64,000 nucleotides of DNA from Gemmatimonadota bacterium (GCA_030428885.1 JAUIEJ010000011.1:185279-249278), one strand, 5' to 3'; positions 46,731-54,582 are shown, counted from the first letter of the stretch. Made by a program: numbers and translations. The notes: a model not told the origin generated them from the letters alone.

Positions 46731-47896
46731 GGGGGGAGACGACGACCCTCTCCGTCGTCATGCACTGCGTGTACTTCCCGCCCGAGGTGGGGGGGCTCGA
46801 GAGCCACGTGTTCCACCTCTGCCGGGCCCTGGCGGCCCGGGGCCACCGGGTGAGCGTGGTGACGTCGCGGTCCAACCCCGACTTCGCGCCCCACGAGATC
46901 ATGGACGGGGTGGAGGTGTGGCGTACCTGGCTGCCGGCCCGGAACACCGCCGGGTGGGCCGCCCACGCCTTCGGCTCCACCCCCCGCCTCGGCGCCGCGG
47001 CCCGCAGCGCCGACGTGCTCCACGCCCAGGACATCGCTTCGGTGTTGCCGTGCATGGTGGCCCGGAAGGCTCGGCAGAGCAGGGGGCCCACGCCCCTGGT
47101 CACCACCTACCACACCAGCCACTTCCTCAAGCGGGCCGACTCGCCGTTCTGGCGCCCCGTGTTCCGCCGCTTCATCGAGGCCGCCGACCACAACCTGGCG
47201 GCCAGTGCCGAGATCGCCGGGGTGGCCGAGGCCATCGCCCCGGGACGCACGGTGGAGGCCCTCACCAACGGCGTGGACACGGAGCGCTTCCGCCCCGTGC
47301 CCCCGGCCTTGCCGGCGCCCGAGGGAGGGCGGCGGCGCATCGTGGTGCCCCGACGGCTCTTCGAGAAGAACGGCGTGGAGTTCCTGATCCGGGCGCTCCC
47401 CATCCTGGCCGAACGTGTGGACGTGGAGGCCCTGCTGGTGGGCGACGGCCCGGAGCGCGGCCGCCTCGAGGCGCTGGCCGCCGAACTCGGCGTGGCCGAG
47501 CGCGCGCATTTTCTCGGGGCGCGCCCCAATGCCGACATGCCCGGGCTCCTGGCCTCGGGTGAACTGGCCGTGTTTCCGTCGCTCATGGAGGCCACGTCGG
47601 TGGCGGCCCTGGAGTGCATGGCGTGCCAGGTGCCCGTGGCCGCGTCCCGGGTGGGGGGCCTGCCCGAGATCGTGGACGCCGGGGTGGGCGATCTCTTCGC
47701 CCCGGCCGACCCCGCCGATCTGGCCCGCACGGTGGCGCGTCTCCTCACCGACGCCGACCTTGCGGCGCTGGGTGCCGAGGCGCGCCGCCGGGTCGTGGCC
47801 CACTGGAGCAACGACCGGCTCGCCGATCGGCATCTGGACATCTACCACGCCCTGGTGGACGGCCGACCCGTGCCGCCTCCGTCCCCGCGCCCCTGA
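46727..47896 (+). CDS. family 4 glycosyltransferase (GT-B)
   Basis: 389 aa from GTG 46727, overlapping the previous stop. N-terminal Rossmann domain: YFPPEVGGLESHVFHLCRAL, AARGHRVSVVTSRSNPDF, VLHAQDIASVLPCMVARKAR, TTYHTSHFLKRAD. C-terminal domain: VEALTNGVDTERFRPVPPAL, RRRIVVPRRLFEKNGVEFLI, LLVGDGPERGRLEALAAELG, FLGARPNADMPGLLASGELA, FPSLMEATSVAALECMACQV with the E-x7-E donor motif. It transfers a sugar from a nucleotide-activated donor onto a growing glycan. ATG 46760 is an alternative start. Confidence 0.94.
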   Translation: MRGETTTLSVVMHCVYFPPEVGGLESHVFHLCRALAARGHRVSVVTSRSNPDFAPHEIMDGVEVWRTWLPARNTAGWAAHAFGSTPRLGAAARSADVLHAQDIASVLPCMVARKARQSRGPTPLVTTYHTSHFLKRADSPFWRPVFRRFIEAADHNLAASAEIAGVAEAIAPGRTVEALTNGVDTERFRPVPPALPAPEGGRRRIVVPRRLFEKNGVEFLIRALPILAERVDVEALLVGDGPERGRLEALAAELGVAERAHFLGARPNADMPGLLASGELAVFPSLMEATSVAALECMACQVPVAASRVGGLPEIVDAGVGDLFAPADPADLARTVARLLTDADLAALGAEARRRVVAHWSNDRLADRHLDIYHALVDGRPVPPPSPRP

Positions 47897-47915
47897 ACTT
47901 CGACCGCCCCCGTCC

Positions 47916-50456
47916 ATGGCCACGCGAGACGATAACGACGCCGAGACCGGCCCCGCCGCCGGCTCCGACGCCCTTCCCGAGGCCGCCCCGGAGCACGTGG
48001 CGATCCCGGGCTGGCTGCCGCCGGTGCTCTACGCCGTGGTCACCCTGGTGCTCTTCCGGGCGTTCGTGTTCAGCGGCGACATGCTCTTCGGCGCCGACAC
48101 CGAGGGGCTGGGCTACATGGCCCGGGCCTTCTACGCCGAGGCACTGAAGGGCGGCGACTTCCCCCTCTGGAATCCCATCATCCTGGGGGGCACGCCCTTC
48201 CTGGAGTCCCTGGCGGGGGGCGATTCCCTCTATCCGCCGTCGGCCCTGCTGCTCCTGCTCCTTGAGCCGTTCCGGGCCCTGGGGTGGAAGCTCGTGCTCC
48301 ACGTCTGGCTCGCCGGGCTGTTCACCTACGGCTGGACCCGAGCCCTGGGGGTGAGCCGGGCCGCGGCGCTGGTGGCGGGCCTGGGGTACATGGTGGGGCC
48401 GTTTTTCGTGAGCCTGGCCTGGCCCGCCCACGACGGGAAGATGTTCGTCACAGCGCTGACGCCCCTCCTGTTCTGGGCCGTGGAGCGGTGGTTCGCCCGG
48501 GGGGGCCTGGGCGCGCTGGCCGGGATCGGCGGGGTCGTGGCCCTGGCCATCGTCACCACCCACTTCCAGATGGCGTACTTCCTCTTCGGGGCCACCGGGG
48601 CCTACGCCCTCTTCCGCACCCTTCAAGGGGTCCGGGGCCGGGGTCCGGCGCCCCGATCCGTGGCGTCGCCGTGGATCCGGTTCGCCGCCTTCGTGGGCAT
48701 CTCGGTGGTGGGGGCCGGAGCGGCCGGGGTGCAGCTCCTGCCGGCGCTGGACTACATCGGCGACGCGTCGCGCCGCAGCCAGACCACGACCCAGGCCTCC
48801 CCCGAGGAGAACCGGATCTACGCCTCGTCGTGGGGCATGCACCCCGAAGAGGCGGTGTCGAGCCTGTTCGTGCCCGAGTTCGTGGGGGCCAGCGTCTACT
48901 CGGGCGGCTGGACCGACGGCACGTATTGGGGCCGGAACGTCTTCAAGTACAACAGCGAGTACGTGGGTCTGGGACTCCTGCTCCTGGCCGTGGTCGGGTT
49001 CTTCGGCGGGCGCCGCAGGGCGCTGCGGATCTTCATGGCCGCGCTGGCGGCGGTGGCCCTGCTGTACACCCTCAACACCTGGACCCCGGTCTGGGGGATC
49101 TTCTACGCCCTGGTGCCCGGCCTGAAGCTGTTCCGGGCCCCCAGCATGGTGATCTTCCTCACGGGCTTCGGCATCGCCACCCTGGCGGCCTTCGGCGTCG
49201 ACCGGGTGCTGGCCTGGACGGCGGCGCGGCGGGCCGACGAGGGCGCCCGGGGGCAGCAGGTGTTGTGGGGAGCCGTGGGACTCCTGATCGTGGGACTCCT
49301 CCTGGCCCAGTCCGGCGCGCTCCTGGACCTCTGGACGAGCGTGCTCTACGGCGACATGGCGCCCAACAAGGCCCAGGCACTCCAGAACGCGGCGCCGTTC
49401 ATCGGCCGGGGTTTCCTCGTGGCCGCGGTGCTGGCCGCGGCGGTGGCGGGGGTGGTCTGGGCCGGGCGGAAGAGCTGGCTCAAACCGTCGGGGGTGGTGC
49501 TCCTTCTGGCCGCCGTGGTGGCCGTGGACGGGGGCCGGGTCTCGGACCGGTTCCTGGTGACCAAGCCCTTCGACGACTTCGCCGTACGGGGTCCCGTGGA
49601 GGACTTCCTCCTGGAGCGCCAGGCCGTGGACGCCCCCTTCCGGGTGCTGGATCTGGGCGGGGCCCAGGCGGGGGGCGGCGACGTGCGCATGGGCATGTGG
49701 GGCCTGGATCTGGCCGGCGGACACCACCCCAACGACCTGCGCCGCTACCGGGAACTGGTGGGCATGGAGGGCGGCGGGCAGCCCCAGAACCTGTTCGTGA
49801 GCCCCAACGTCAATCGGATCCTGAACGTGCGGTTCGTGGTCTGGTTCGCGGCCCAGTTCGGCCCCCTGGAAGAGGTGGGGATCCCGGGCTTCGGCCTCGG
49901 CGAGGCGGTGACGGGCACCCGCATGCAGAACGGCCAGCCGTACGAGGTGGTGTACGAACTGCCCACCGTGGAGCGGGCCCGCCTGGTGGGGGCCGCCGAG
50001 ATCCTGGATGACGACCGCTCGGTGAGCCGGATCCTCGACCCGGCCTTCGATCCCGGCACCACCGCCGTGGTGGCCCCCTCGGAAGCGGCGCTGGAGGCCG
50101 TGGACGGGCTCGGGGGCGGCATTCCCGAGGGCGCCGTCGAGTGGCTGGAGGAAGGCACGGATCGCATCCGCCTGCGGGTCACCAGCGACCGGGCCGCTCT
50201 CCTGGTGGTGTCGGAGAACTGGTATCCCACCTGGCATGCCACGGTCGACGGCACCGACGTCCCGGTGCTCCGGGCCTACCACACCCTCCAGGCCGTGCCC
50301 GTCCCCGCGGGCACCCACGAGGTGGTGGTGGAGGTGCGGGTCGACGGCCCCCTCCGCACCGGACTCTTCCTCACCGCCGGGTGCGGACTGCTACTCCTGG
50401 GTCTGGCCGGCGCGTCGTGGCGTCGAGCGCGCGGGCGTGAGCAGAACGACGACTGA
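47916..50456 (+). CDS. YfhO-type multipass membrane protein, putative GT-C glycosyltransferase
   Basis: 846 aa. About a dozen membrane helices between residues 30 and 550. The first large loop has SGDMLFGADTEGLGYMARAF and GGDFPLWNPIILGGTPFLES, the YfhO/GT-C arrangement in which acidic residues after helix 1 coordinate a polyprenyl-phosphate donor. Further signs are FFVSLAWPAHDGKMFVTALT, VVALAIVTTHFQMAYFLFG and GLKLFRAPSMVIFLTGFGIA. A periplasmic domain (about 560-815) ends with the jelly-roll VVSENWYPTWHATVDGTDVP, then a last helix. It likely glycosylates cell-envelope polymers with sugars from polyprenyl carriers made by its neighbours. Confidence 0.88.
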   Translation: MATRDDNDAETGPAAGSDALPEAAPEHVAIPGWLPPVLYAVVTLVLFRAFVFSGDMLFGADTEGLGYMARAFYAEALKGGDFPLWNPIILGGTPFLESLAGGDSLYPPSALLLLLLEPFRALGWKLVLHVWLAGLFTYGWTRALGVSRAAALVAGLGYMVGPFFVSLAWPAHDGKMFVTALTPLLFWAVERWFARGGLGALAGIGGVVALAIVTTHFQMAYFLFGATGAYALFRTLQGVRGRGPAPRSVASPWIRFAAFVGISVVGAGAAGVQLLPALDYIGDASRRSQTTTQASPEENRIYASSWGMHPEEAVSSLFVPEFVGASVYSGGWTDGTYWGRNVFKYNSEYVGLGLLLLAVVGFFGGRRRALRIFMAALAAVALLYTLNTWTPVWGIFYALVPGLKLFRAPSMVIFLTGFGIATLAAFGVDRVLAWTAARRADEGARGQQVLWGAVGLLIVGLLLAQSGALLDLWTSVLYGDMAPNKAQALQNAAPFIGRGFLVAAVLAAAVAGVVWAGRKSWLKPSGVVLLLAAVVAVDGGRVSDRFLVTKPFDDFAVRGPVEDFLLERQAVDAPFRVLDLGGAQAGGGDVRMGMWGLDLAGGHHPNDLRRYRELVGMEGGGQPQNLFVSPNVNRILNVRFVVWFAAQFGPLEEVGIPGFGLGEAVTGTRMQNGQPYEVVYELPTVERARLVGAAEILDDDRSVSRILDPAFDPGTTAVVAPSEAALEAVDGLGGGIPEGAVEWLEEGTDRIRLRVTSDRAALLVVSENWYPTWHATVDGTDVPVLRAYHTLQAVPVPAGTHEVVVEVRVDGPLRTGLFLTAGCGLLLLGLAGASWRRARGREQNDD

Positions 50457-51438
50457 GGGCGGGAGGGGCCGCTGGCCCCGTTGGCTCCGGGTCACCCTCC
50501 AACTCGTGGTCACGGTCACGGTCACGGGCTTCGTGCTGGACCGGGTGGGCCTGACCTTCGCCGAGGTGGCCGACCTGGACCTGGGCCGGTGGCAGCTTCG
50601 GGCGCTCCCTCTGGCCGGCTCGGTGGGGGTGCTGGCCTTCGGGTACGCCCTCTCGGCCTGGCTCTGGGCCCGCATGGTGGTGGAGATGGGCGGGCCCCGG
50701 CTCTCGCCTCTCACCGCCGTGCGGGTCTACATGGTGGCCAACCTGGGCCGGTACGTGCCCGGCAAGGTGCTCCAGATCGCCGGTCTGGCCTGGCTGGCCC
50801 GCCGGGAAGGCGTGGCGCCGGGCACGGCCATGGGGGCGGCGGTGGTGGGGCAGGGGGTGGCCCTGCTGGGCGCCACCACCGTGGGGCTCGGGGCCTTCTT
50901 CGGCCCCAACACGACGTACCGCACCGTGGGATGGGTGGGCGTCGCCCTCACCGCGTCGTTCGTGGCGGCCACCTCGGTGCCGGCCTCGGCCCGGCTGCTG
51001 GAGCGCCTCTGGCGCCGGCTGGCCGGAGAGCGAGGCGGCGAGGGAGTCCCCCACGATTCTCCCGATCCCGTGGGGCGCCCGGGGTTCGGCGTGCGCTGGA
51101 CCGCGGCGTACGCCCTGAACTGGGGGGTGTACGCCGCCGCATTCTGGTTACTTTTCCTGGGACTCGAAGGATGGAGCCCGTTTCTGCAGGTCGGGCCGGC
51201 GTTCGCCGCCGCCTACCTCGTGGGCTACCTCTTCGTGTTCGCCCCGGCGGGGGCGGGAATCCGGGAGTCGGCCCTCATCGTCTTCCTCCTTCCCGTGGTC
51301 CCCCGGGATGCGGCGTTGGCCCTGGCCGTGGCCGCTCGGCTGTGGACGACGATCGTTGAGATCGTCCCCGCCGCCGCCTTCGCCCTCGTCGAGGCTCGTC
51401 GAGGTCCCGTCGCCGAACGCACCGATCCGCCCGCATGA
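50437..51438 (+). CDS. flippase-like membrane protein (LPG synthase TM / UPF0104 family)
   Basis: 333 aa from GTG 50437, which lies within the last 20 bases of the preceding gene. Eight or so helices, for example VTLQLVVTVTVTGFVLDRV, LAGSVGVLAFGYALSAWLWA, AVVGQGVALLGATTVGLGAF, WTAAYALNWGVYAAAFWLLF. The marker segment RVYMVANLGRYVPGKVLQIA is the conserved N-x-x-x-Y-x-P-G-K of this family, and VFAPAGAGIRESALIVFLLP matches the P-x-G-x-G-x-R-E motif. Members of the family occur in glycan clusters, where they are thought to flip lipid-linked intermediates; in LPG synthases they handle lysyl-PG. The synthetase domain is absent here. Confidence 0.92.
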   Translation: MSRTTTEGGRGRWPRWLRVTLQLVVTVTVTGFVLDRVGLTFAEVADLDLGRWQLRALPLAGSVGVLAFGYALSAWLWARMVVEMGGPRLSPLTAVRVYMVANLGRYVPGKVLQIAGLAWLARREGVAPGTAMGAAVVGQGVALLGATTVGLGAFFGPNTTYRTVGWVGVALTASFVAATSVPASARLLERLWRRLAGERGGEGVPHDSPDPVGRPGFGVRWTAAYALNWGVYAAAFWLLFLGLEGWSPFLQVGPAFAAAYLVGYLFVFAPAGAGIRESALIVFLLPVVPRDAALALAVAARLWTTIVEIVPAAAFALVEARRGPVAERTDPPA

Positions 51439-52166
51439 GCAACGACGACCGCATCCTGGTGGTGATCCCCACCTACGACGAGCGGGAGAACCTGCCCAGG
51501 ATCGTTCCCTCGGTGCTGCTGGTGGACGACCGCATCGACGTGCTCGTGGTGGACGACAACTCCCCCGACGGTACGGGGGAGGTGGCCGACGAACTGGCCG
51601 AGCGCCACGCCCCCCGGGTCCATGTCTTCCATCGGGCGGGGAAGGAGGGCCTGGGGCGAGCCTATCTGGCGGGATTTCGCTGGGGACTGGAGGCCGGCTA
51701 CGGCTGGATCATGGAGATGGACGCCGACCTCTCCCATCGCCCCGAGGACCTTCCCGGCATGCTCGCCGCAGCGGAGCGGCACCCGGTGGTGGTGGGATCC
51801 CGGTACGTGGCGGGGCGGGTGACGGTGGTGAACTGGCCCATCAGCCGCCTCCTCATCAGCCTCTTCGGAAGCTGGTACGCCCGGACCATCACCCGGCTGC
51901 CGGTGCGCGACGCCACCGGCGGATTCAACTGCTTCCGCCGGGAGGTGCTGGAGGCCATCGACTTCGACCGGGTGGAATCCAACGGCTACGCCTTCCAGAT
52001 CGAGCTGAAGCTACGGGCGTGGCGGCAGGGCTTCCGACCCATCGAGGTGCCCATCGTCTTCACCGAGCGCGACACCGGCGAGTCGAAGATGTCGAAACGC
52101 ATCGTCCGGGAGGCCATCTGGAAGGTGTGGAAGCTGCGCTTTCTCGATCTGGTGGGGCGCCTGTGA
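51435..52166 (+). CDS. polyprenol-phosphate mannosyltransferase-like GT2
   Basis: 243 aa; starts inside the previous stop (ATGA). GT-A fold: ILVVIPTYDERENLPRIVPS, DVLVVDDNSPDGTGEVADEL, HRAGKEGLGRAYLAGFRWGL, YGWIMEMDADLSHRPEDLPG with D-x-D, VVGSRYVAGRVTVVNWPISR, LPVRDATGGFNCFRREVLEA, NGYAFQIELKLRAWRQGFRP, FTERDTGESKMSKRIVREAI. This is the soluble DPM1 form without C-terminal helices, distinct from the GT2 at 45687. Predicted to make polyprenyl-phosphate-mannose or a related donor. Confidence 0.95.
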   Translation: MSNDDRILVVIPTYDERENLPRIVPSVLLVDDRIDVLVVDDNSPDGTGEVADELAERHAPRVHVFHRAGKEGLGRAYLAGFRWGLEAGYGWIMEMDADLSHRPEDLPGMLAAAERHPVVVGSRYVAGRVTVVNWPISRLLISLFGSWYARTITRLPVRDATGGFNCFRREVLEAIDFDRVESNGYAFQIELKLRAWRQGFRPIEVPIVFTERDTGESKMSKRIVREAIWKVWKLRFLDLVGRL

Positions 52167-52900
52167 GCGCCGGGGGAGAGGCCGGGGGCGGGGGAGGGGA
52201 GCCCCGCATCGATCAGGCGTGGTACGACTCGTCCACCTACTTCGACGGCGACACCGAACACCTCCTGGACCTGGACAGCCCATTTCAGCGGTACCGGGTG
52301 GGCAACGTCCTGGCCATCGCCTCGCCGGCCCCCGACGACCGGGTGGTGGATCTGGGCTGCGGCTGGGGCACCTTCGAATGGGTGCTGGGCGACCGGGTGA
52401 AGGAGATCGTGGGTGTGGATTTCTCGGAGCGGAGCATCGAGCTCTGCAACGCCCGTCTGGCCGAGGAACCCCACGCCGCCGTGCGCTTCCTCCAGGCCGA
52501 CGCCGGCGACACGGGCCTCGAGGCCGGGGCGTACGACCTGGTGATCTGCGCCGACCTCTTCGAGCACCTCTATCCTGACGACTCGGCCCGGGTGGCCCGG
52601 GAAGCCTTCCGGCTGCTCCGGCCCGGCGGACGCTTCAGCGTGTGGACGCCGCACCGGGGGCACATCCTCGAGGTGCTCAAGAACAACCGCATCGTTCTGA
52701 AGCCCGACCCGAGCCACGTGGACTACAAGTCCATGGCACGGCTCCAGGGTCTTCTCACCGACGCCGGCTTCGAGATCGAGCGGGCCTACTACGCCGCCTC
52801 CCATCTCCCGGGACTGCGGATCGTGGAGCGGGCCCTCCAGGGCGTGGTGCCGCTCCTGCGGCGCCGCATCGCCGTCCTGGGTCGGAAGCCGGAGCGGTGA
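52163..52900 (+). CDS. SAM-dependent methyltransferase (class I)
   Basis: 245 aa from GTG 52163, overlapping the previous stop. Motif I is VVDLGCGWGTFEWVLGDRVK, motif II EIVGVDFSERSIELCNARLA, motif III RFLQADAGDTGLE, motif IV YDLVICADLFEHLYPDDSAR, then LLRPGGRFSVWTPHRGHILE. This is the UbiE/Methyltransf_11/23 group. In this operon it most likely methylates a sugar or lipid intermediate, though the substrate cannot be read off. Last gene of the glycan operon: a hairpin follows the stop, and 34 bases of its 3' end are duplicated just beyond. Confidence 0.92.
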   Translation: MSAGGEAGGGGGEPRIDQAWYDSSTYFDGDTEHLLDLDSPFQRYRVGNVLAIASPAPDDRVVDLGCGWGTFEWVLGDRVKEIVGVDFSERSIELCNARLAEEPHAAVRFLQADAGDTGLEAGAYDLVICADLFEHLYPDDSARVAREAFRLLRPGGRFSVWTPHRGHILEVLKNNRIVLKPDPSHVDYKSMARLQGLLTDAGFEIERAYYAASHLPGLRIVERALQGVVPLLRRRIAVLGRKPER

Positions 52901-52901
52901 G

Positions 52902-52918
52902 AGGGGCGGAACGCCCCT
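52902..52918 (+). terminator. hairpin after the glycan operon, likely terminator
   Basis: AGGGGCG-GAA-CGCCCCT is a perfect 7-bp stem with a 3-base loop starting 2 bases after the stop codon at 52900. Only TT follows, so termination may depend on Rho or be partial. Confidence 0.5.
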
Positions 52919-52919
52919 T

Positions 52920-52953
52920 CGGCGCCGCATCGCCGTCCTGGGTCGGAAGCCGG
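52920..52953. repeat. 34-bp direct duplication of the methyltransferase 3' end
   Basis: The 34 bases at 52859-52892, which encode the last residues of the methyltransferase (RRRIAVLGRKP), recur identically at 52920-52953 after the stop. The distance between copies is 61 bases. It marks the left border of the repeat island. Confidence 0.85.
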
Positions 52954-53038
52954 GGGATGAGGTCGCCCTTCGGCGGGGGGGGACCATCGCGCAGGGATCG
53001 ACATCGAGGAGGATTCCGCCCTCGTTTCTCCGCAATTT

Positions 53039-53062
53039 TACATAATGTATATTATACGACAT
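53039..53062. promoter_or_regulatory. AT-rich palindromic box with PadR-type ATGT-N10-ACAT
   Basis: TACAT-A-ATGTA (53039-53049) is a perfect palindrome, overlapped by GTATA-T-TATAC (53047-53057) and by ATGT (53045-53048)-N10-ACAT (53059-53062), the consensus described for PadR regulators. It is the most AT-rich spot in the window. No gene starts close by on either strand. Confidence 0.45.
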
Positions 53063-53126
53063 TGTGGATCATGTGGAGAACCGGGGCGATCCACCCCTGC
53101 CGCGCCAGGCGCCCCCGCCCGGCAGG

Positions 53127-53535
53127 CCCGCGCCCCCAACCCTCCACAAGTCCGCGATTCCTGAAGGAAGAGTCGGTTTGGGGGCGCTGGAGCGCCCCCA
53201 ATCATCCACACCACGCGGCGGCCGAGCCGCTTGGGGTCACTTGATGCGGCCAGGCGCCCCCAATCATCCACACGGGCCCGCCTCTCGGGCCTCGGGGTGA
53301 CTTGGGGGCGTTCGGAAAGACGGCGGGATCCGGCCCCGCGCCCCCAACCCACCACAACGCCGCCATTCCGTAAGGAGATGTCAGTTTGGGGGCGCTGGAG
53401 CGCCCCCAATCATCCACACCACGCGGCGCTCGAGCCGGTTCGGGTCACTTGATGCGGCCAGGCGCCCCCAATCATCCACACGGGCCCGCCTCTCGGGCCT
53501 CGGGGTGACTTGGGGGCGTTCGGAAAGACGGCGGG
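53127..53535. repeat. tandem duplication of a 208-bp unit
   Basis: Two copies with a period of exactly 208 bases (53127-53334 and 53335-53535). Each contains CGCGCCCCCAACC at the left, then TTGGGGGCGCT-GG-AGCGCCCCCAA (a 24-base hairpin at 53178-53201 and 53386-53409), two direct copies of GCGCCCCCAATCATCCACAC, and CTTGGGGGCGTTCGG at the right. Copies are near identical except for the segment after the first 15 bases. Confidence 0.88.
53178..53201. repeat. perfect 11-bp-arm hairpin in repeat copy 1
   Basis: TTGGGGGCGCT and AGCGCCCCCAA are exact inverses around GG. The identical hairpin is at 53386-53409 in copy 2. The right arm is the start of the 20-mer GCGCCCCCAATCATCCACAC found at 53192, 53254, 53400 and 53462. 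Confidence 0.85.
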
Positions 53536-53735
53536 TGGACGCCTCCGGGGTCGGCTCCGCGGGGCGTTGGGAAAGACGGCGGGTGGACGCCTCCGGGGTC
53601 GGCTCCGCGGGGCGTTCGGAAAGGCGCGGGTGGACGCCCTCGGGGTCGGCTCCGCGGGGCGTTGGGAAAGACGGCGGGTGGACGCCCTCGGGGTCGGCTC
53701 CACGGGGCGTTCGGAAAGGCGCGGGTCGAAGGGCG
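53513..53735. repeat. 47/48-bp tandem array, about 4.5 copies
   Basis: The word CGTT(C/G)GGAAA recurs at 53517, 53565, 53613, 53660 and 53708 (periods 48, 48, 47, 48), and a partial unit starts at 53734. Units share GGGTGGACGCC(T/C)(T/C)CGGGGTCGGCTCC in the middle. Two unit types, AAAGACGGCGGG and AAAGGCGCGGG, alternate in the later copies. Confidence 0.88.
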
Positions 53736-53738
53736 TTA

Positions 53739-53775
53739 CGAAAACGCCGCCGGGACCCGAGGCCCCGGCGGCGTT
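53739..53775 (-). terminator. rho-independent terminator of the TPR gene
   Basis: AACGCCGCCGGG and CCCGGCGGCGTT form a perfect 12-bp stem with a 9-base loop (53743-53775). On the minus strand it is followed by TTTTCG. It lies 40 bases beyond the stop of the TPR gene. Confidence 0.85.
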
Positions 53776-53814
53776 CCGATCTTTCGGTTGTTCCCGGCTC
53801 GCGGCGGGCCGACC

Positions 53815-54522
53815 TCAGCCGTTCATGTGGGCCTGGGCCTCGCCCAGGCGCATCTCGTAGAGGCCCTGCTGCTCCACGGAGTGCTCCTCGTCGTCCAGGA
53901 GACGCTGATAGAGCTCGGCGGCGCCGGCGAAGTTGCCGGCGTTCATGCGGATCCGGGCGGCGTCTTCCAGGGCCTGGATGCGCTGGAAGGCCAGCTCGGA
54001 CTGATCGGCGATGCGGAGGTAGAGCCCCTCGGCGTCGGCGAGCTGGCCCTGGGCCTCCATGGCCCGGGCCTGGAGCGTGGCGATCTGGACGCCCATGGGC
54101 TCCCGCAGCGACAGGCCGGCGCCTTCCAGGGCGGTCAGGGCCTGGCCGGCCTGGCCCCCGTCGAGGTAGAGCTGGCCCAGCAGCAGCCGGGCTTCGGCGG
54201 CGTACGGCGTACCGGCGAACCGCTCCAGGTACTGCTCCAGGGAGATCTTGGTGGCCTCCGGATCGCTCTGACCCACGGACTGGGCGATGCGCTCCAACTC
54301 GGCCACGGCGGTTTCGGCCTGGGTCCCGCGCCAGTTCACGTAGTAGATGGAGGCCAGAATCACCACCGCCACGGCGACGCCGAAGAGGATCAGGACCTGG
54401 CTGTTGTTCCGGGCCCAGCCGCTGAACTCGAGTACGCGAGCGACGAAGACGTCGTCGGCCTCGGCGGCCTGCTTCTGCTCACCGCCGTGGCGGCGGCTGG
54501 AGCCGGGGTGGCGCTTCGCCAT
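53815..54522 (-). CDS. single-pass membrane TPR protein, YfgM-like
   Basis: 235 aa. A basic cytoplasmic start (MAKRHPGSSRRHGGEQKQ), one membrane helix at about 42-62 (VLILFGVAVAVVILASIYYV), then a periplasmic domain with TPR-like helices: AVAELERIAQSVGQSDPEAT, YAAEARLLLGQLYLDGGQAG, VQIATLQARAMEAQGQLADA, LYLRIADQSELAFQRIQALE, IRMNAGNFAGAAELYQRLLD. This is the layout of YfgM, a periplasmic partner of the SecYEG translocon and PpiD. The helix immediately precedes TPRs and no BamB follows, so the assignment is by architecture. Ends at a strong terminator. Confidence 0.82.
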   Translation of the reverse strand: MAKRHPGSSRRHGGEQKQAAEADDVFVARVLEFSGWARNNSQVLILFGVAVAVVILASIYYVNWRGTQAETAVAELERIAQSVGQSDPEATKISLEQYLERFAGTPYAAEARLLLGQLYLDGGQAGQALTALEGAGLSLREPMGVQIATLQARAMEAQGQLADAEGLYLRIADQSELAFQRIQALEDAARIRMNAGNFAGAAELYQRLLDDEEHSVEQQGLYEMRLGEAQAHMNG

Positions 54523-54582
54523 GTGAATCGGGAGTGCGAGTACGTTGACGGGCCGGAAATCGCTGGCCTGGAGCGAAAAAAG

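Larger units (their letters stand above)
52954..53814. other. gene-free repeat island
   Basis: About 0.86 kb with no convincing gene. It contains an AT-rich palindromic box (53039-53062), two tandem copies of a 208-bp unit (53127-53535), a 47/48-bp tandem array (53513-53735) and a terminator for the leftward TPR gene (53739-53775). Short open frames across it mirror the repeat period and lack coding features. Confidence 0.75.

Noticed and set aside
53127-53735. Possible CRISPR array
   Set aside because: The repeats are tandem without unique spacers, the units are 208 and 47/48 bases, and no cas gene is present.
53510-53860. Open frame giving a 16-residue repetitive Arg/Gly-rich peptide
   Set aside because: Periods of 48 keep every frame open, no ribosome binding site is seen, and it runs into the antisense of the TPR gene.
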